NCBI RefSeq assembly: GCF_964204865.1
Contig: NC_135252.1
Span: 16,761,383-16,825,382, forward strand
DNA from: Styela clava
Lineage: Eukaryota > Chordata > Ascidiacea > Stolidobranchia > Styelidae
Reading direction: 5' to 3'
Length of the DNA stretch: 64,000 nt
Shown piece after piece: positions 25,001 to 37,694 of this stretch. The translations under genes were made by a program, and so were the position numbers. How positions within the stretch are numbered: the first letter of the stretch is position 1; the number at the start of each line of letters is the position of its first letter. The notes beneath the pieces were generated by a model. That model was not told where the DNA came from and made no database searches. It was given only the letters and a program-made list of their open reading frames with translations.

Positions 25001-28000
25001 TCATACCCTTGCATAACCTCATTATTGATTGCTATACTCGTTAATTTCATGCATCTTGTCATTTTATTCCAATCTTGCTTGGATTTACATAATAATCACT
25101 AACATAACACCCAATATCATTTACTTCTATCTATAATGTCTCTTCGATGTTCTAATCTCTTTTGAATATTTGGTGAAATTTAGACTTTTCAACAAAGTTT
25201 GTTTCATTAGCCTTACTATTATATATTCTACTTGATTTAGTTTGATTTTTTAACTTAGGAATAAATTATGTGTAAAAAATAACTTATACATAGCCTTGTT
25301 CAGGATAATATGGGAATTAAAATACCTAAATGACGTGTTTATGGAGTTATTTCATGAAGTAATATATTGCATTATTACCAGTAAAATTAATAACATTTAT
25401 ATATATATAGGTTGGAAGTTTTTTACAGAATGCATAAAATTTTTAATTTCATCATAAATATATACTGGTAATGCAATTCTGATTCATTCCAATTTCCAAT
25501 GCTATAACATTGAAGAATTTAGGATTTGCGTCATTTTACCTTTCAATTCCTAGTTTATGGCTCGATTTTATGAAGTAATAGATTTCATTATTAACAGTGA
25601 AAATAATATATACAAATAGATACAAAATTTCACATCATAAAATATGATCCAATTTCACAGAATGCACAATTCAGTAATATCCATTTGATAATGGAAATGA
25701 AGTTCATAATAATTTATACCTACTTTCATCTATATCTGTACACGTAGCATGGCATTGTTACAAGCTATGAAGCATATATCTGAATTCATTTTATTTATTA
25801 AAATACTTGTGTGTGTCTAACAAACTTCTTTGCGCCACCAGTGTGCAAAATGTTACGCATATCATGGCCTACATATGGATTATAATGGTCATAAATATTT
25901 GTAGTCTATTCATATAAATGCTGATTAGGCCTTTTGCATCAATATCTTTTCTTTATGTATTGTTACTCTGCATGATTATTTCCATATCTCATTCATTTTA
26001 ACATATGCTAACTTGTTTTGCATGCACTTGTTTCAGATATGAAATTTTATTTTTGAAATGAAATTGTTTAAAACTTTAAAGGTGTTGAAAGGAGAAAAAT
26101 GCAATAAATAAAATAACTGAATAATTTTTAGGTCTCATGCAAGCGTTAGGAGCTGCAGAAAAAGTTTTTAAACTGATTGATCGTGAACCAGAAATAGAAT
26201 TGAAATCTGGAGAACATAAGCCTGAACAATTTGAAGGACAAGTTTCATTTGATGATGTTACTTTTGCGTATCCATCAAGACCAAAGCAACCGGTTTTAAA
26301 GGTAAAAAGACTTGGCAATTTTTTTATACAAATTTTATCAGCACAAAGTCTAGTACCCTTGTACAAAAGTGGAAAAATCCCTGTTAGAAATTTTACACTA
26401 AGAACTTTATATAAATATATATATATATTCAGACATCCAGTTAGCGCATCATTTTCACCAACTATTAAATTCAATGTTACATCTATGCATAATATAATCA
26501 TTACATTTAAGTTCAACTTTTTGGCAACTGCTTGATTTTGGCACCCTTGCCTTTGTCTGATTTGCATATTTACCATTTATGCATATTAGTCTCCTTGCAA
26601 TTATGATTTGATGCCGATTGGATTTGATTTGATGCCGATTCTCATCATTTTTCTGCGATTTGAGAGTCTTGCTGTACGGTGACGCATATATTTCTGTTCT
26701 GTTTCGTCTGACTAAATATTACAGAAAGTAAAGAAATACATTTGCGTTAGTGTACACAAGACTCCTAAATCAAAACTCTTCATCTTCACTTTCGCTACAG
26801 CAACCTTGTATTTTTACCTATAAAGCTCGCCACCGCTAAGCATGGAAGAAGGATAAGTAATTGCTCTAACAGGCTCCCCAATCCAGTGGTTCAGATTTTT
26901 TTTAAACATCCTCTCTTTGTCTGTTTTAATTCTCTTTATTCCTCCCTCGCTATGTATAGAAACCCTGCTCCCTATATTTGTTCAATATTTGAAGGATACT
27001 TGACTTGTGTTACTCATACTCTTTTTTTTTTGCATAATTGGATATTTAAAACAACAATACTCTTACCCATATCGATAGCAATATTGTCATCTCGTAGGCC
27101 GTAGCCAATATGTAGCCTGGTATGAAATCTTTCTTAACCAGTTCGTTTTTTTTTTTTTCAGAAAGTATCTTTCATTGCTCCTCCTGGTCAAGTGACTGCA
27201 TTAGTTGGGCCAAGTGGTGGAGGGAAATCGTCTTGTGTCAACTTACTTCAACATTTCTATGAATGTGTGTCGGGATCTATCAAAATTGATGGAAATCCTG
27301 TTGAAAAGTATTGTCACAAGTACCTACATCAAAAGGTATGATAAAATTGTTCTTTTTTTGTGAGTATTACCTAATTAAAGTTAAGATTTAATAAAGGGTG
27401 GGTTAAATAATATGTGTTCAGGCAACACTTCATGCTTCATTCTATCATTTGTTTAGCAGAAAAAAAGCTCGATTTTGGCGTATGATTTTTATAAAAGATA
27501 CTTTTTCTTTAAAATATGAACATTTTTTGAGCGTTTCAATACAACTGGACGATTGTTAAAATTTAAAAGTTTCATTTGAAAAATTGAAATAATCACAAAC
27601 GAAATAGGTAGCCTACTCTTATTTGAAGCAATGTTCACCATCGTATTTGAAGAAAGGGGACAGGAGTTGAAAAATCAAAAATATATTTTTACTCATTTCC
27701 CTAAAAAGTTTTTTTTTTCAAGTTCCACCCTTTTGGGTAAAACCTTCAATTTGTGTTTCTGTTACTCTAATGGGCACATTATTGTCGTAGGTTACCATGT
27801 CCAATTAAAAGTGACCACAACATATCTTCCCTTGTTAATATTTCCGGTAATTTGAGTTAGGTGATAATTAATCTTGTATGATTTCTCACTTGTTTCCTAC
27901 TTGTATTTATCATTCGGGTAATAGAGTTATAACATATAGAATTGAATATGCTGGAAATGGTGCCCGCTTCCTTCGCAGGAAACAATAATGTGCCTGATTC

Positions 28001-30876
28001 ATATATACAATTTGTATTGCTGCCTCGATAAATTCTCTGAATAATTTGGCATTTTTATTTAATGATCTATAGATATCATTGGTGGGTCAAGAACCTGTGT
28101 TATATGCTCGTTCTATAAAAGAAAATATTGCATATGGGATGGATGATAGTGAATATGCAATGGAGGATGTTGTTGCAGCAGCTAGAAAAGCAAATGCTCA
28201 TTCATTTATTACTGAATTGACTGAACAATATCAGACAGGTAACTGTTTCGCGTCGCAAAATGGCTGCATTGCTTTTCTCTGACTTAAGTTGGTTTAGTTA
28301 AGGATATTGAAATACCGAGTTGAACATCCTAAGACTCTTCCTTTTGCCATATATTTTGTTTCGAATAGCCTTCGTGGGTAATATATTTTGGCACTAAAAG
28401 TACACCTCATATGACCACTAAGGTGAAGCTGCTGGTATCGGAAGGCCAGCAAACATTGCAGAGTTTTCTAAAAAGATCAGCAGACAAGCAACACGGAGGC
28501 TATCAAGCCATGAAACAAAAATTCTCCACAATATAAAAATGGCAAAATTTTGGGGTTTTATAGGATCTATAGAAAATTTGAAAAAAATGTAACAGCCTTC
28601 TAGTGATTTCTTCCTTCAAGTACTGAAAAATTTGGGATTGGTTTATTATTTGCAGGGAACAGTGATTCTTTCCCAACAACGATAGCAAGAATTTCACAAC
28701 ACCCAAAGTCACTTCATCCCTATAAAAATCATACTTTTACATAGAATATGACAAATTGTTTGACAAAAAAATGTCATTTCAGTTGATGAATTTTGATTGT
28801 ACAATTGTAATTATCTCTATCTTTACATTTCCATCTTGTTTTGTATAATGGAGTTAGATCATAAGTTCATATACTTGCTATTTCATGGAAAAGGATCGTT
28901 ATTCCTATTTATCATTGAAATGTGTTATTTAATATTTTTAGAAACTGGTGAAAAAGGGACCCAATTATCAGGAGGTCAAAAACAAAGAGTTGCGATAGCT
29001 CGTGCATTGATTAGGAATCCAAGAATCTTAATTCTTGATGAAGCAACAAGTGCTTTAGATACGGAGAGTGAATATTTGGTATGGAATTGGTACTATATCT
29101 TGTCTGTTGTTAGAAATAGTGACTTTTGTTAGTAGTTACTTATATCTGATTGTGGTGTGAACCTTCCACTTGCCACAAGCTAAAATCTATTCAGTTTTGA
29201 ACTCTATCAACCACACTTTTACCCTTTTTTTATATAAAAAATATTGTGGAGTGGGTTTGAAATAAAAAGATGTTCTATTAAGAAATAATATTCAATTATT
29301 TTTAATTTATTAACTTATTTTTACCAAGGATCCTATTTTTGTGTATGCTTTGCCTTTCAGCATTAAAAAAACAGTGGTGTCCATTTTTCTTATTATTGTT
29401 TATTTATGCTATTTCTTTGAAAGGTTCAACAAGCATTGCAAGAAACAATGAAAGATAGAACAGTTATTGTTATAGCTCACAGGTATGGTGAAATTCACTG
29501 TCTCTACTATGATCAATGTGTAGGTAGATTAGTGAAGTTGGAACGGTCGATCAAAATTAGGTATTGTGTACAATGATGCATGTTTTCTAAATAACCCGCT
29601 GGGGTTCTACGATTCATAATGGGCCTTGTGGTTAACTATTATGGCATCACAGGTTAAAATCTCTCAAATCCCATGCCCACCAACCGTTCCAAGATGTAAT
29701 AAATTGATTCAGTTCATTCAGTTGATGCATACCGCCAACCTAGCTCCTTACCTAGCAGTTGGGGCTCGTGCGAAGCCTTGGTTCAGAATATATGCCGTAG
29801 AAATATCTCCATAAAAAAATATGTGAGATGATCCACCGTTTGCATGCAACAAGCCACTTATATACAGCTAACAAAACAGCTATGTACAAAAGATACAGAA
29901 CCTTATTGGGCAAACCAAGCCTCTCATTACATACAAGATGATAAGCACAAGATGTATGAACGTGTAGACATTTTTATCCATTGATTGATACATGTTCTCT
30001 TATTCAGACTTAGTACTGTTGAATCTGCAGATAAAATTGTGGTCATCGATAAAGGTGAAGTCGTGGAACAGGGGAATCATGCAGAACTTATGAAAAGTTC
30101 AGGAATGTATTATAAACTAGTGCACAGGTGTGTAAAAGCCTTAAGTTCATAACAAAACATTTGGAAAATATCAATATCAAAATACTTTTGTGCAGGGTAG
30201 TGCTATGTAGTGGGATATTCACGCCCCACTTCGACACCCCTTGGTTGACAGAAAATTTGATACCTGCCCCAGGTTGAAGGAAATTTTAACTCCATCTCTC
30301 TATTTTGAAAAAAAAAATTTATTTTGACCGAAAAAACTTTGGCGTCTTCAATTTTATGCTGAGAATTTGAAGTATGAATTAAATACTTTTTCTGTTTCTG
30401 TCAAACATTTTAACTTCAATTGTGATTATCAAACGTCTGAAATTTCTAACCTTAATTAAGGAACTTCATCTTTACTTCAACTCTGGATAGTTTTTAAATA
30501 CGACTTCTGTTCTGACTTGAATGTCAATAAATAAATGCCAGACTCTGTCTCTACCCTACTTCAAGCTCTTAGCAGTACCTATTAGATCTTCGTGACACAT
30601 ACTTTTTATTTCAAATACAGACAACTTCACACCAAACACGGCCATAAAAAGCGAGAAAGATCCAGGACTGGTTCGAGTGCCAGTGCCAAACCAGCTAGTC
30701 GAAGTTCTTCTGTTAGCAAAAGTTTAACTATTGCTCATGATACAATCATGCCTCGTTCTGTTAGTATATCATCATCAGTTGTGTCAGAAAAAAGTGCATT
30801 GTCATCTTCGCCTGTGTCAGCAAAAAGCTTCAGTTCTGATTCTGAAGACGAAAATTCACGGCTCAGAAGAATTTAA
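19059..30876 (+). CDS. ABCB9: ABCB9/TAPL-like half ABC transporter, 12 coding exons, 878 aa
   Basis: Exons: 19059-19854, 20691-20894, 21396-21601, 22155-22352, one of three alternative exons 5, 26132-26301, 27162-27335, 28073-28238, 28942-29078, 29424-29482, 30008-30127 and 30621-30876; all GT-AG and in phase. The family exports peptides from cytosol into lysosomes as a homodimer. Residues 1-150 are a four-helix TMD0 with the ABCB9-type start. Residues 155-225 are an acidic then Lys-rich linker, longer than in the human protein. The core membrane domain follows (about 235-530), then the nucleotide-binding domain: Walker [10 protein letters not shown] (591-599), Q-loop Q639, signature LSGGQ (697-701), Walker B ILILDE with catalytic E722, and H-loop H753. 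All ATPase residues are intact. The last exon adds a Ser-rich tail. The blocks [20 protein letters not shown] and [16 protein letters not shown] place it with ABCB9 more than with TAP1/TAP2. The first ATG was chosen because it starts the TMD0 helix. Confidence 0.93.
22905..23180 (+). repeat. interspersed repeat in intron 4 of the ABC transporter
   Basis: It starts GAGGGCGCTCCAGAAGTGTG and matches the reverse complement of 10870-11150. It ends about 15 bases before alternative exon 5a. The terminal GCGCTCC-GAAGTNTGTG module is shared with the palindromic repeats at 31419 and 37117. Confidence 0.7.
23196..23346 (+). other. ABCB9: alternative exon 5a of ABCB9-like gene (divergent version)
   Basis: 151 nt, entering in phase 0 and leaving in phase 1, open throughout. 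It encodes residues 469-518 with the conserved core TLWYGGHLL and the end VYT. By eye it is about 40% identical to version 5c, with an acidic second half ([17 protein letters not shown]). The acceptor is CTTTATAG. The donor (ACAG/GTTGAT) is weak, so it may be rarely used or decaying. Confidence 0.65.
23901..24051 (+). other. ABCB9: alternative exon 5b of ABCB9-like gene
   Basis: 151 nt, same phases as 5a and 5c, with acceptor ATTGCCAG and donor GTAGGA. It encodes a membrane segment with [19 protein letters not shown] and [19 protein letters not shown]. It is about 80% identical in protein to 5c. Only 42 nt separate it from 5c. Confidence 0.85.
24094..24244 (+). other. ABCB9: alternative exon 5c of ABCB9-like gene (closest to vertebrate form)
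   Basis: 151 nt, phase 0 to phase 1, with acceptor TTACCAG and donor GTACAA. It encodes [19 protein letters not shown] and [17 protein letters not shown]. The LGDCM-VGSVY block matches the single version remembered from vertebrate ABCB9, so this is the likely ancestral copy. Joining 5b to 5c would shift the frame and reach a TGA after about 25 codons. Confidence 0.85.
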
Positions 30877-31198
30877 ATTTTGAATCTATCTTGGAACCTG
30901 TGCACCTAGCCTGCCTTGGAGAATTAACGCTTTGTATGATTTTAGATTCAAATAGCAGCAGTTTTAATTACTTAACTTTAATTAATTGACTTTATAATTA
31001 TTCTTTTACTTGGTTGGAGTAGCTGTTGTAAAGCAACCGACCTTTTTCATGTTATACATATTCCTATATGGTAATATGAACTTCAGTATTGTTGCATATT
31101 CAAATTGCCATTTCTTATGCAAATACATCAGTATTTATAGGCGTCACTGACACCTTGGCCTTTGCTATATTTTTCACTTTAGCATTTTACTTGTAAGC

Positions 31199-31204
31199 AA
31201 TAAA
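31199..31204 (+). terminator. candidate polyadenylation signal of the ABC transporter
   Basis: AATAAA about 320 bases after the stop codon at 30876, the first canonical signal downstream on this strand. Confidence 0.5.
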
Positions 31205-33342
31205 TCAACATATACCGGTATATGCATTCAGTAAAATGAAATAGGCAATTTATAAGTATACACTACTCTGATTTTGTTTAGAATATTTTTATGTGAAGAA
31301 CCTTTGTTTTTTTCTTGCTCTTGTTTTTTATGAGTTTTGGTACTAAAAGCTAAAACATTCTTAATATTCGTGAGAATATTATTCTAATTGGCTGATTATA
31401 TTTAGTTGAAAAATGGGTTCTCCTGAAGTCTGTGCACCAAGATGTCGCTCAACCTGAACCCTAACCTGGTACACAACCTGAGTTCAGGTGGTGCGCCATC
31501 TTGGTGCGCATACTTCAGGAGGTCCGAAAAATGAATACCATTGTTGTTCGTAGTTAGCAAATATTACAGTCATTGGCTGATTTCCGAAGTATGATTGTTT
31601 ATATGGAGATATTTGTTTGGTAATTTAACATTGACCGTCATCTTGCTAAAATTATATCGCTTGGTATTTTGAATGTGATATTATCAGACTGCCATCCATA
31701 TGTGTTAGCGGGGAATCTTTGGATTTGGTAAAGGACAGTGACAATATCAACTTTCTCTATATATAGTGAATTGAGGTTTTGGATGATTCTTTATTTAAAA
31801 CTACCCTAAGTTGTTTTCTACATTTTCTTAATGAAAATTTTCTAGTAATTAAATCTGTAGTATATTTCAATTTCTCGAATCTTCTGTAAATGTAGAAAAT
31901 TTGCAAAATGCTTTGTCATAGCCATAGTTTGACGGTTGAAAACCATGACAAGAAATTTTTCATTCATTCTCCCTTTCTGAAGCTGGTCCCCATAGTTATC
32001 AAGTGGAAATGGCATTGTATTTTCGGAGTATCTTGCTTGAATATATTTTAGCATTCACAGCTGTATATAACAGTAGTTTTAACCCGGGTATATGTAAATT
32101 GCTTAGACAAATCCTCATTAGGTTTGCCATGATAATATACCTTGCTACACTTTAAAGATAATTTTGTTGTGCCAGTATCAGGTTGTTGACCACTGGTACA
32201 CAGTATACCTTTTGGGCTAAATTTTCCGCTACCTCACACAAGGTAACACATCCTGATATTTAATTATGCACTATGATCATTTCATGTTATAATATATTAT
32301 ATTCATTGTGTATCATCACAAGTTTCGGTTGAAAAAAGTATAGTGGACGATTTTCTATGCATGATATATAACTTCACTATTTATGATAAATAACTTAGCT
32401 TGACTAGTTTGTGACCAAAATTCATCCCAGCAACCAGGTACTTTTAAATTACTCTTACCTTGTTTTATGAATTGTTTAATTTTCATCTTCTCTTACATTA
32501 GGTGTTGTTTATGAGTGTGTGTTATGTGTTGTAAAATGTTTGATTTTAAAGTGGAATACATGGATAACATGTAACAGTTCTGTGTAATGTCTTAATTTGA
32601 AGTTAACATGCGGGTTATGGGCTTGAGAAATTCCACATGGTGAATATATTGTTTTTTGGGCACAAACCAATAAATTTTCCTATCCTAGAAAATTGTCATT
32701 ATAATAACACTTTTACTTCGGCTCTAGAATTAAGATGATAAAAACGATGAAAAAATATGAATGAAGATTTTTGAAAATGTAATAAATTAGCATTGGAAAT
32801 CATTATACAGATTCCCTATCCTGGTTGTGGAACATTCCGTTGAAGTGCAAACAACACGCTTGCGATGTGACTTCAACGATAACGACTTTCCGTGGATTAG
32901 CGGATTTGTACCGGTATATTGCGGGATTTGATGGGTTCTAAGTTTATTTCGACTCCCTAATAAGCATATTAGAGTTAGACGATAAGTAATTGATAAAAAC
33001 AAAATAAATAAAACTGATCATAGGATCGGAAAATCAAACAAAACCTCAAGTAAGGTTTGAAACGTACAGATTTTAGATGGAAAGGTATTGATAAAAGAAG
33101 TAGTTCGTGTTCGCTCACCCAAAAGTATTAAAACTTATTAAGGCACACACACACAATCACCGAGATATGATAAGATCAATTACTCAGTAAAAAAGAAAAA
33201 TGTGCAAACGCATAAATAAAAATTTTGCAACACCATATTAATAACTTTATGCGGATTGCCAAATTGGATACCGAATTAGCCAACAGGAGTTATATACTGT
33301 GGAAAAAAAACATTCCCCAAAAGATTGGGTCAAGCTGATTAT
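31205..33342. other. intergenic region, no recognised gene
   Basis: AT-rich sequence without supported exons. It contains the full palindromic repeat at 31419-31521, listed separately. Confidence 0.45.
31419..31521. repeat. complete palindromic repeat (about 103 bp)
   Basis: The outer arms CTCCTGAAGTCTGTGCACCA and the reverse complement of TGGTGCGCATACTTCAGGAG form a long imperfect inverted repeat. Inner arms are AACCTGAACC and GGTTCAGGTTGT-like sequence around a central CCTGGTACACAACC. This is the best-preserved member of the family also seen at 2340, 4251, 34666 and 37117. MITE-like; each arm carries a CCAAGATG(G/T)CGC core. Confidence 0.7.
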
Positions 33343-33651
33343 ACCGTGTTTTCTTGAAAATAAGACCGAGTCTTATTTAAATTTTCTTCCGAAAAATAAC
33401 ACTAGGACTCATTTTCGGGGGATTTCTCATATTTCCATTTATCAAAAAAAAATTATAAAGTAGAAAATTACGAGATTTTCAAATATACAAAATATGAAAA
33501 CCGATATCCATTAACTTATAAATAACACGTTTTAGTCAAAATAACTACAAAACATAGATTATCAATCATTTATTCAATCATCTCAAGGGGAGGGCTTATA
33601 TTGAAATCATTTTTAAAATTCAGGCCAAGTCTTATTTTTGGGGAAACACGG
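33343..33651. mobile_element. MITE with CCGTGTTT terminal inverted repeats, 309 bp
   Basis: The left end (ACCGTGTTTTCTTGAAAATA) and the reverse complement of the right end (CCGTGTTTCCCCAAAAATAA) are matching inverted repeats that continue into AAGAC-GTCTTA motifs. The interior is AT-rich and non-coding. The left flank offers TA, but no clear duplication was seen. Confidence 0.75.
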
Positions 33652-33877
33652 AAGTTGGAGTCATCTAATACCAAATTGCCCAAATAGAATTGCCAAGTTG
33701 GATGCATGAAGAGGTGGGCTAGACCTGCTTCACTCACCAAATTGAAACCAAAACTAGCCAAAGTTAAAGTCCAAATTACTTCAAATACCATTAATCACCG
33801 GTAGTTATAATTAAAATTACTGAAGGCAGTATGATATCGAGGAAGGAAAATCGGTTACAGGAATATATGGTTATTAT

Positions 33878-33911
<34 letters not shown>
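33878..33911. repeat. (GA)n microsatellite
   Basis: About 17 GA units with one interruption (AAAGAGAGAG). Confidence 0.9.
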
Positions 33912-34224
33912 TTTCCACACAAAAAAGTAGAGTACAGGTGAGGTTTTTGAATTCGTGGATTATTGGCAAGGAAATTTAATTGATGTTGTTGATCACTGGG
34001 GTCAGTTCAGATTCATCACGGATGATCCATCAGTCAGCAAGTTTTGTTGATGTATACACATTTTATGTCGAATTAGTAAGCTTATAAATTGATCATCACG
34101 ACGTCCTGAAAAATATATATATGACAATTCATATTATTTTGACTGCTCCACTTGTTCTGATGCACAACCTATTTCCTAAAGCTAGACAACCCCTCTAATC
34201 ATGCTGAAAGCTTATAGTCCGGCA

Positions 34225-34488
34225 CAATGTTCCCTCTAATTTTTTGTAGTATGTGTGCGCAGAAATTATGGTGTGTGCGCACTTTTTTGGAAATGAATAA
34301 CATTTGTGCAAAAACCAATAAAGAAATTTTGGAGTTCTAACCGGGTAATAAGTGGGTCAACAAAAAACTTATAACCTGCCAACCGAGCACATTGTTACAT
34401 TACGTCTGTGCGCAGTAAATCTATGCGTGTGCGCAGCCTCTGAAAGCTGTGTGCGCGCGCACACGCGCACACCTTAGAGGGAACACTG
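34225..34488. mobile_element. hAT-family MITE with intact 8-bp target duplication
   Basis: Terminal inverted repeats are CAATGTTCCCTCTAA and TTAGAGGGAACACTG (one mismatch). They are flanked by perfect 8-bp direct repeats GTCCGGCA at 34217-34224 and 34489-34496. The interior has GTGTGCGC runs on both sides, forming the subterminal repeats typical of this hAT group. It encodes nothing. The perfect duplication indicates a relatively recent insertion. Confidence 0.9.
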
Positions 34489-34499
34489 GTCCGGCAGAT

Positions 34500-34750
34500 A
34501 AGGGGCCTTTTTCGGCCCAACCTTGTTTTCAGACATAAAGTTTTTTTTATTTGTGATTATTCATCTTATTGGGGTTATTGCCCATCATTTCTACATGGGT
34601 GTGGAGTTTGCAGCCTTGAGCAATTTTTTTTACGGCTTGATATTTGTATTAGTGTTTTTCATCAAATCTGTGCACCATAATGGCGCACAACCTGAACCAT
34701 AACCTGTTACAATACTATGTTCATGTTGTGCGCCATCTTGGTGCACAAAC
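34500..34750 (+). repeat. composite repeat, inverted partner of 37117-37320
   Basis: The first half (GACATAAAGTTTTTTTTATT through GGGTGTGGAGTTTGCAGCC to TTGAGCAATT) matches the reverse complement of 37205-37320. The second half (34666-34750) is a palindromic repeat with GTGCACCATAATGGCGCACA and TTGTGCGCCATCTTGGTGCA. The two units appear to move as one element. Confidence 0.65.
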
Positions 34751-37116
34751 AACGGAAGCACCAAATTTACTATGAAATAAAAATCAATAACTTTTAGGTA
34801 TTTTTTGAACCCAGCTTTGGTTCGCGACCCATATATATGGAAATACTGTTGAAACATACGCGTAAAATAAAGAGTACTATTTCAAAATACCCGCTCTTGT
34901 TGCAATTAACAATACAAGCCCGCTAATGCAGCCGGCAGTGGTTCAAGTGGATATAGACCCGGTGGAAAACAGTCAATTATTTGCTAGCAAGGATTGTTAT
35001 GCAGCGGGATGATCACGACGATGCAGTGAAAGAAAGATAATGCTATCACGAGAACAAGAATGAGAAAATTGCTGCATTTTATAGTATATCCCTGGGAAAG
35101 AATGTAGTTCATTCTTATGTTCCATGCCAATGCTTTTCAAACTACCACAGACTTTCAACACATTTGCTTCTCTTCTATAAAAATACATTGTTATTATATA
35201 TTCGCATTTCCATCTGTTTGTTCGTGCTCCCAGATAACCGATCAGTGGCCTCCAAGGAGGCTGGGGTCCCCTTCAGGAAACCCTGTCATAAACTATAAGA
35301 GGCTACCGTGCTTCTCTTGCCTGTTGTCATGCTTTCCCTCGAATTCAGCTACAACAAAAACTTCACGAAAACAGGTTTTAGATTTTATGATTTCCTTATT
35401 ATTCTCGACAATGAATGATATATATACGGGTGATAAAATGCCGAGTTATTCCAACAACATGATCATGTTTTGCAACTTACAACCAATATTTTATATGTAA
35501 CTTTGTTTGACAGAGCCCCAAGGCCAAGAGATCTGAATACAAATATCAAAAATGTGAGGCCAAAAAAGTTACACTACTACAACATAGTCAAATGTGCTGT
35601 ATTAACGATAGATAACAGGTTTACCAACAAGCATTACATGAAAAATGGTAAAATAAAGAACAATTTAGCAATATCTACTTAGGACTTGGTGATATGCATC
35701 TGTTGATGATTTTATCTGTGTGTTTTGGAAGTTTAATGACAGAATTAATTGTGGTTGTTGGGGATGTTTCAAAAAAAAGGTTAAATGGAAAAAAGATTTG
35801 ACAAAATGTCAAGGTCTGAGAGTAGTAGAGAAGTGGAAAAAATACTCCCATGTGTTCTTCATTTGATAACCACGCCACAGAACTTCTCCAATAAATATAC
35901 GCAGCAATTGCGAGAGGCAGAAATGCCAAGATGGGATTTCATCGCATTGCAAACCAATATTAGCGATTCTCAGATATATTCGCGCATTCCCATCTGAACA
36001 GCGTGGAAAGGATTATACCTATCTACACACTTGAAAAACAATGTCAGATGAGCGTCATATTATTGAATATCAGTAAAGGAATAGTGCAATGGGAAGAGAC
36101 ATATAAGGCGTAACTTTCAGTAATATGCATCAAATAATCGTATTGTGGAATATATATTCAAAAACATTTCGTCACGCCAACCGCAGTCCGAAACTTTTTG
36201 TCTCTGGCTGAGCCTAGGCACTCATGTAAACTGGTAAGAGGCACGCGATGGAGCAGATAATATGAGTATCCATCCCCCAGCTGTCATTTGAGTAGGTGCT
36301 GCTGTTTTTATTGCAGATGATACTGATTTTTTTGTATTAAAGATTTACTGGCATCACCGATTTAAGGATGTCAAGTGATGAATATAAATAAACCACTTGA
36401 AATCCAACACGCAGTATTACAAAACTTACTTCCAACACGCGGTTTGAATGAATAAGAAAGCTGAAACTAGTATTCTTTAAAACAGCATACAAATTCTATG
36501 GAATGAAATCATACACAAAAGCTCGTCAAAAACCTATAGCTCAATAAACAAGTGGAATTTGATGCATGTTCGCAAAAATGTGCGCGTTACTACGTACAAC
36601 CGAAGCACGCAGGTAAATGTGTGTGATGTACTAGTGATCAAAATGTTTGACTCAACTATGTTGGCATAACAGGTGCAAATCTCGGTTTCGCATACGCATA
36701 CCTTCTATCTCCACAAGGATATATTAATTAGGCCAAAGTCGATGCTGCACCTGAAAGGTTCCGGTTCTTCCAAAAGAAAATACGTTACACATCGTTAGAT
36801 ACCAGTGGATGGTTTTACATAGCCTTGTTCGGAGTGAAAGACGAGGTCGAATATTCCAATCCATTCCAACTAATAAAATATTTCCCAGGTCCCTAAGCTT
36901 TAAGCAGGAAAACGAAATGCCCACAGCAACACAAATGTAGTTTGACGAGCGCAAAAAAGTGGCTAGATGCTGTCGATGTATTTAGGCTTATATTAGTGAA
37001 ATAAACTACCATTTAGTCTACTAAAATTGAATTTCTGACATTGTAAGGAGATGCAATGTTACTATGTATTCAAAACTAACCCATGTAGTTATGAAATAAT
37101 TGTTTTTACCGAAAAG
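34751..37116. other. intergenic region between inverted repeats, no recognised gene
   Basis: Short open frames on both strands show no coding character or family similarity. No RNA gene was recognised. Confidence 0.45.
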
Positions 37117-37320
37117 GTGCTCCCGAAGTATTCGTACCAAGATGGCGCACATCCTGAACATTGCATGTGTACCAGGTTATGATTCAGGCTGTGCGTCATC
37201 ATCAATTGCTCAACATTATATACTCCACACCCACCTGGGTATCATTATTTATGTCATCGACATTATATCTAAACAATAAAAAAAACTTTATGTCCCAAAA
37301 CAATGTTAAGGCCCGATTCT
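37117..37320 (-). repeat. composite repeat, inverted copy of 34500-34750
   Basis: It begins GTGCTCCCGAAGTATTCGTA followed by the CCAAGATGGCGCAC core, a central loop, and GGCTGTGCGTCATC. It then runs into sequence matching the reverse complement of 34505-34625 (CCACACCCACCTGGGT, ACTTTATGTCCCAAAACAAT). Confidence 0.65.
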
Positions 37321-37694
37321 GCAGGACTCTTAATTGATTTACTATTTCCATGCCCGATATGGACTGGCTACCAGATAAGAGGTCGTGGTCCGCCGTATGA
37401 ATAGGTCGTCTTGTCAGCGTTGGATTTTACTTGTCAATTATTCCACCAGTCTTCATTGTCTGCGAATGTATTATATTGACATCCATAAAATGTCGTAATT
37501 CTGCAATCAGGCGTAATTAACAGGGCAATTAATGGAATTGTGCAATCAGCCTTTTCATCTATCGTGTGATCGTGAATGGTGTCAACAAACAAACAACGGC
37601 CTACATTGGTCAAAGAGAAGAAGATGACTAAGGTTTGTCTCGCGCTTTCGTGACTCGACTCAAATAATGCATCATTACACAACCATAGTTTAGC

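Noticed and set aside
26076-26576. 166-codon minus-strand ORF
   Set aside because: Antisense to exon 6 of the transporter and its intron; no similarity of its own.
29560-29720. Second tRNA-like SINE in a transporter intron
   Set aside because: Only a weak B-box-like GGTTAAAATCTC was seen, with no clear A-box or second copy.
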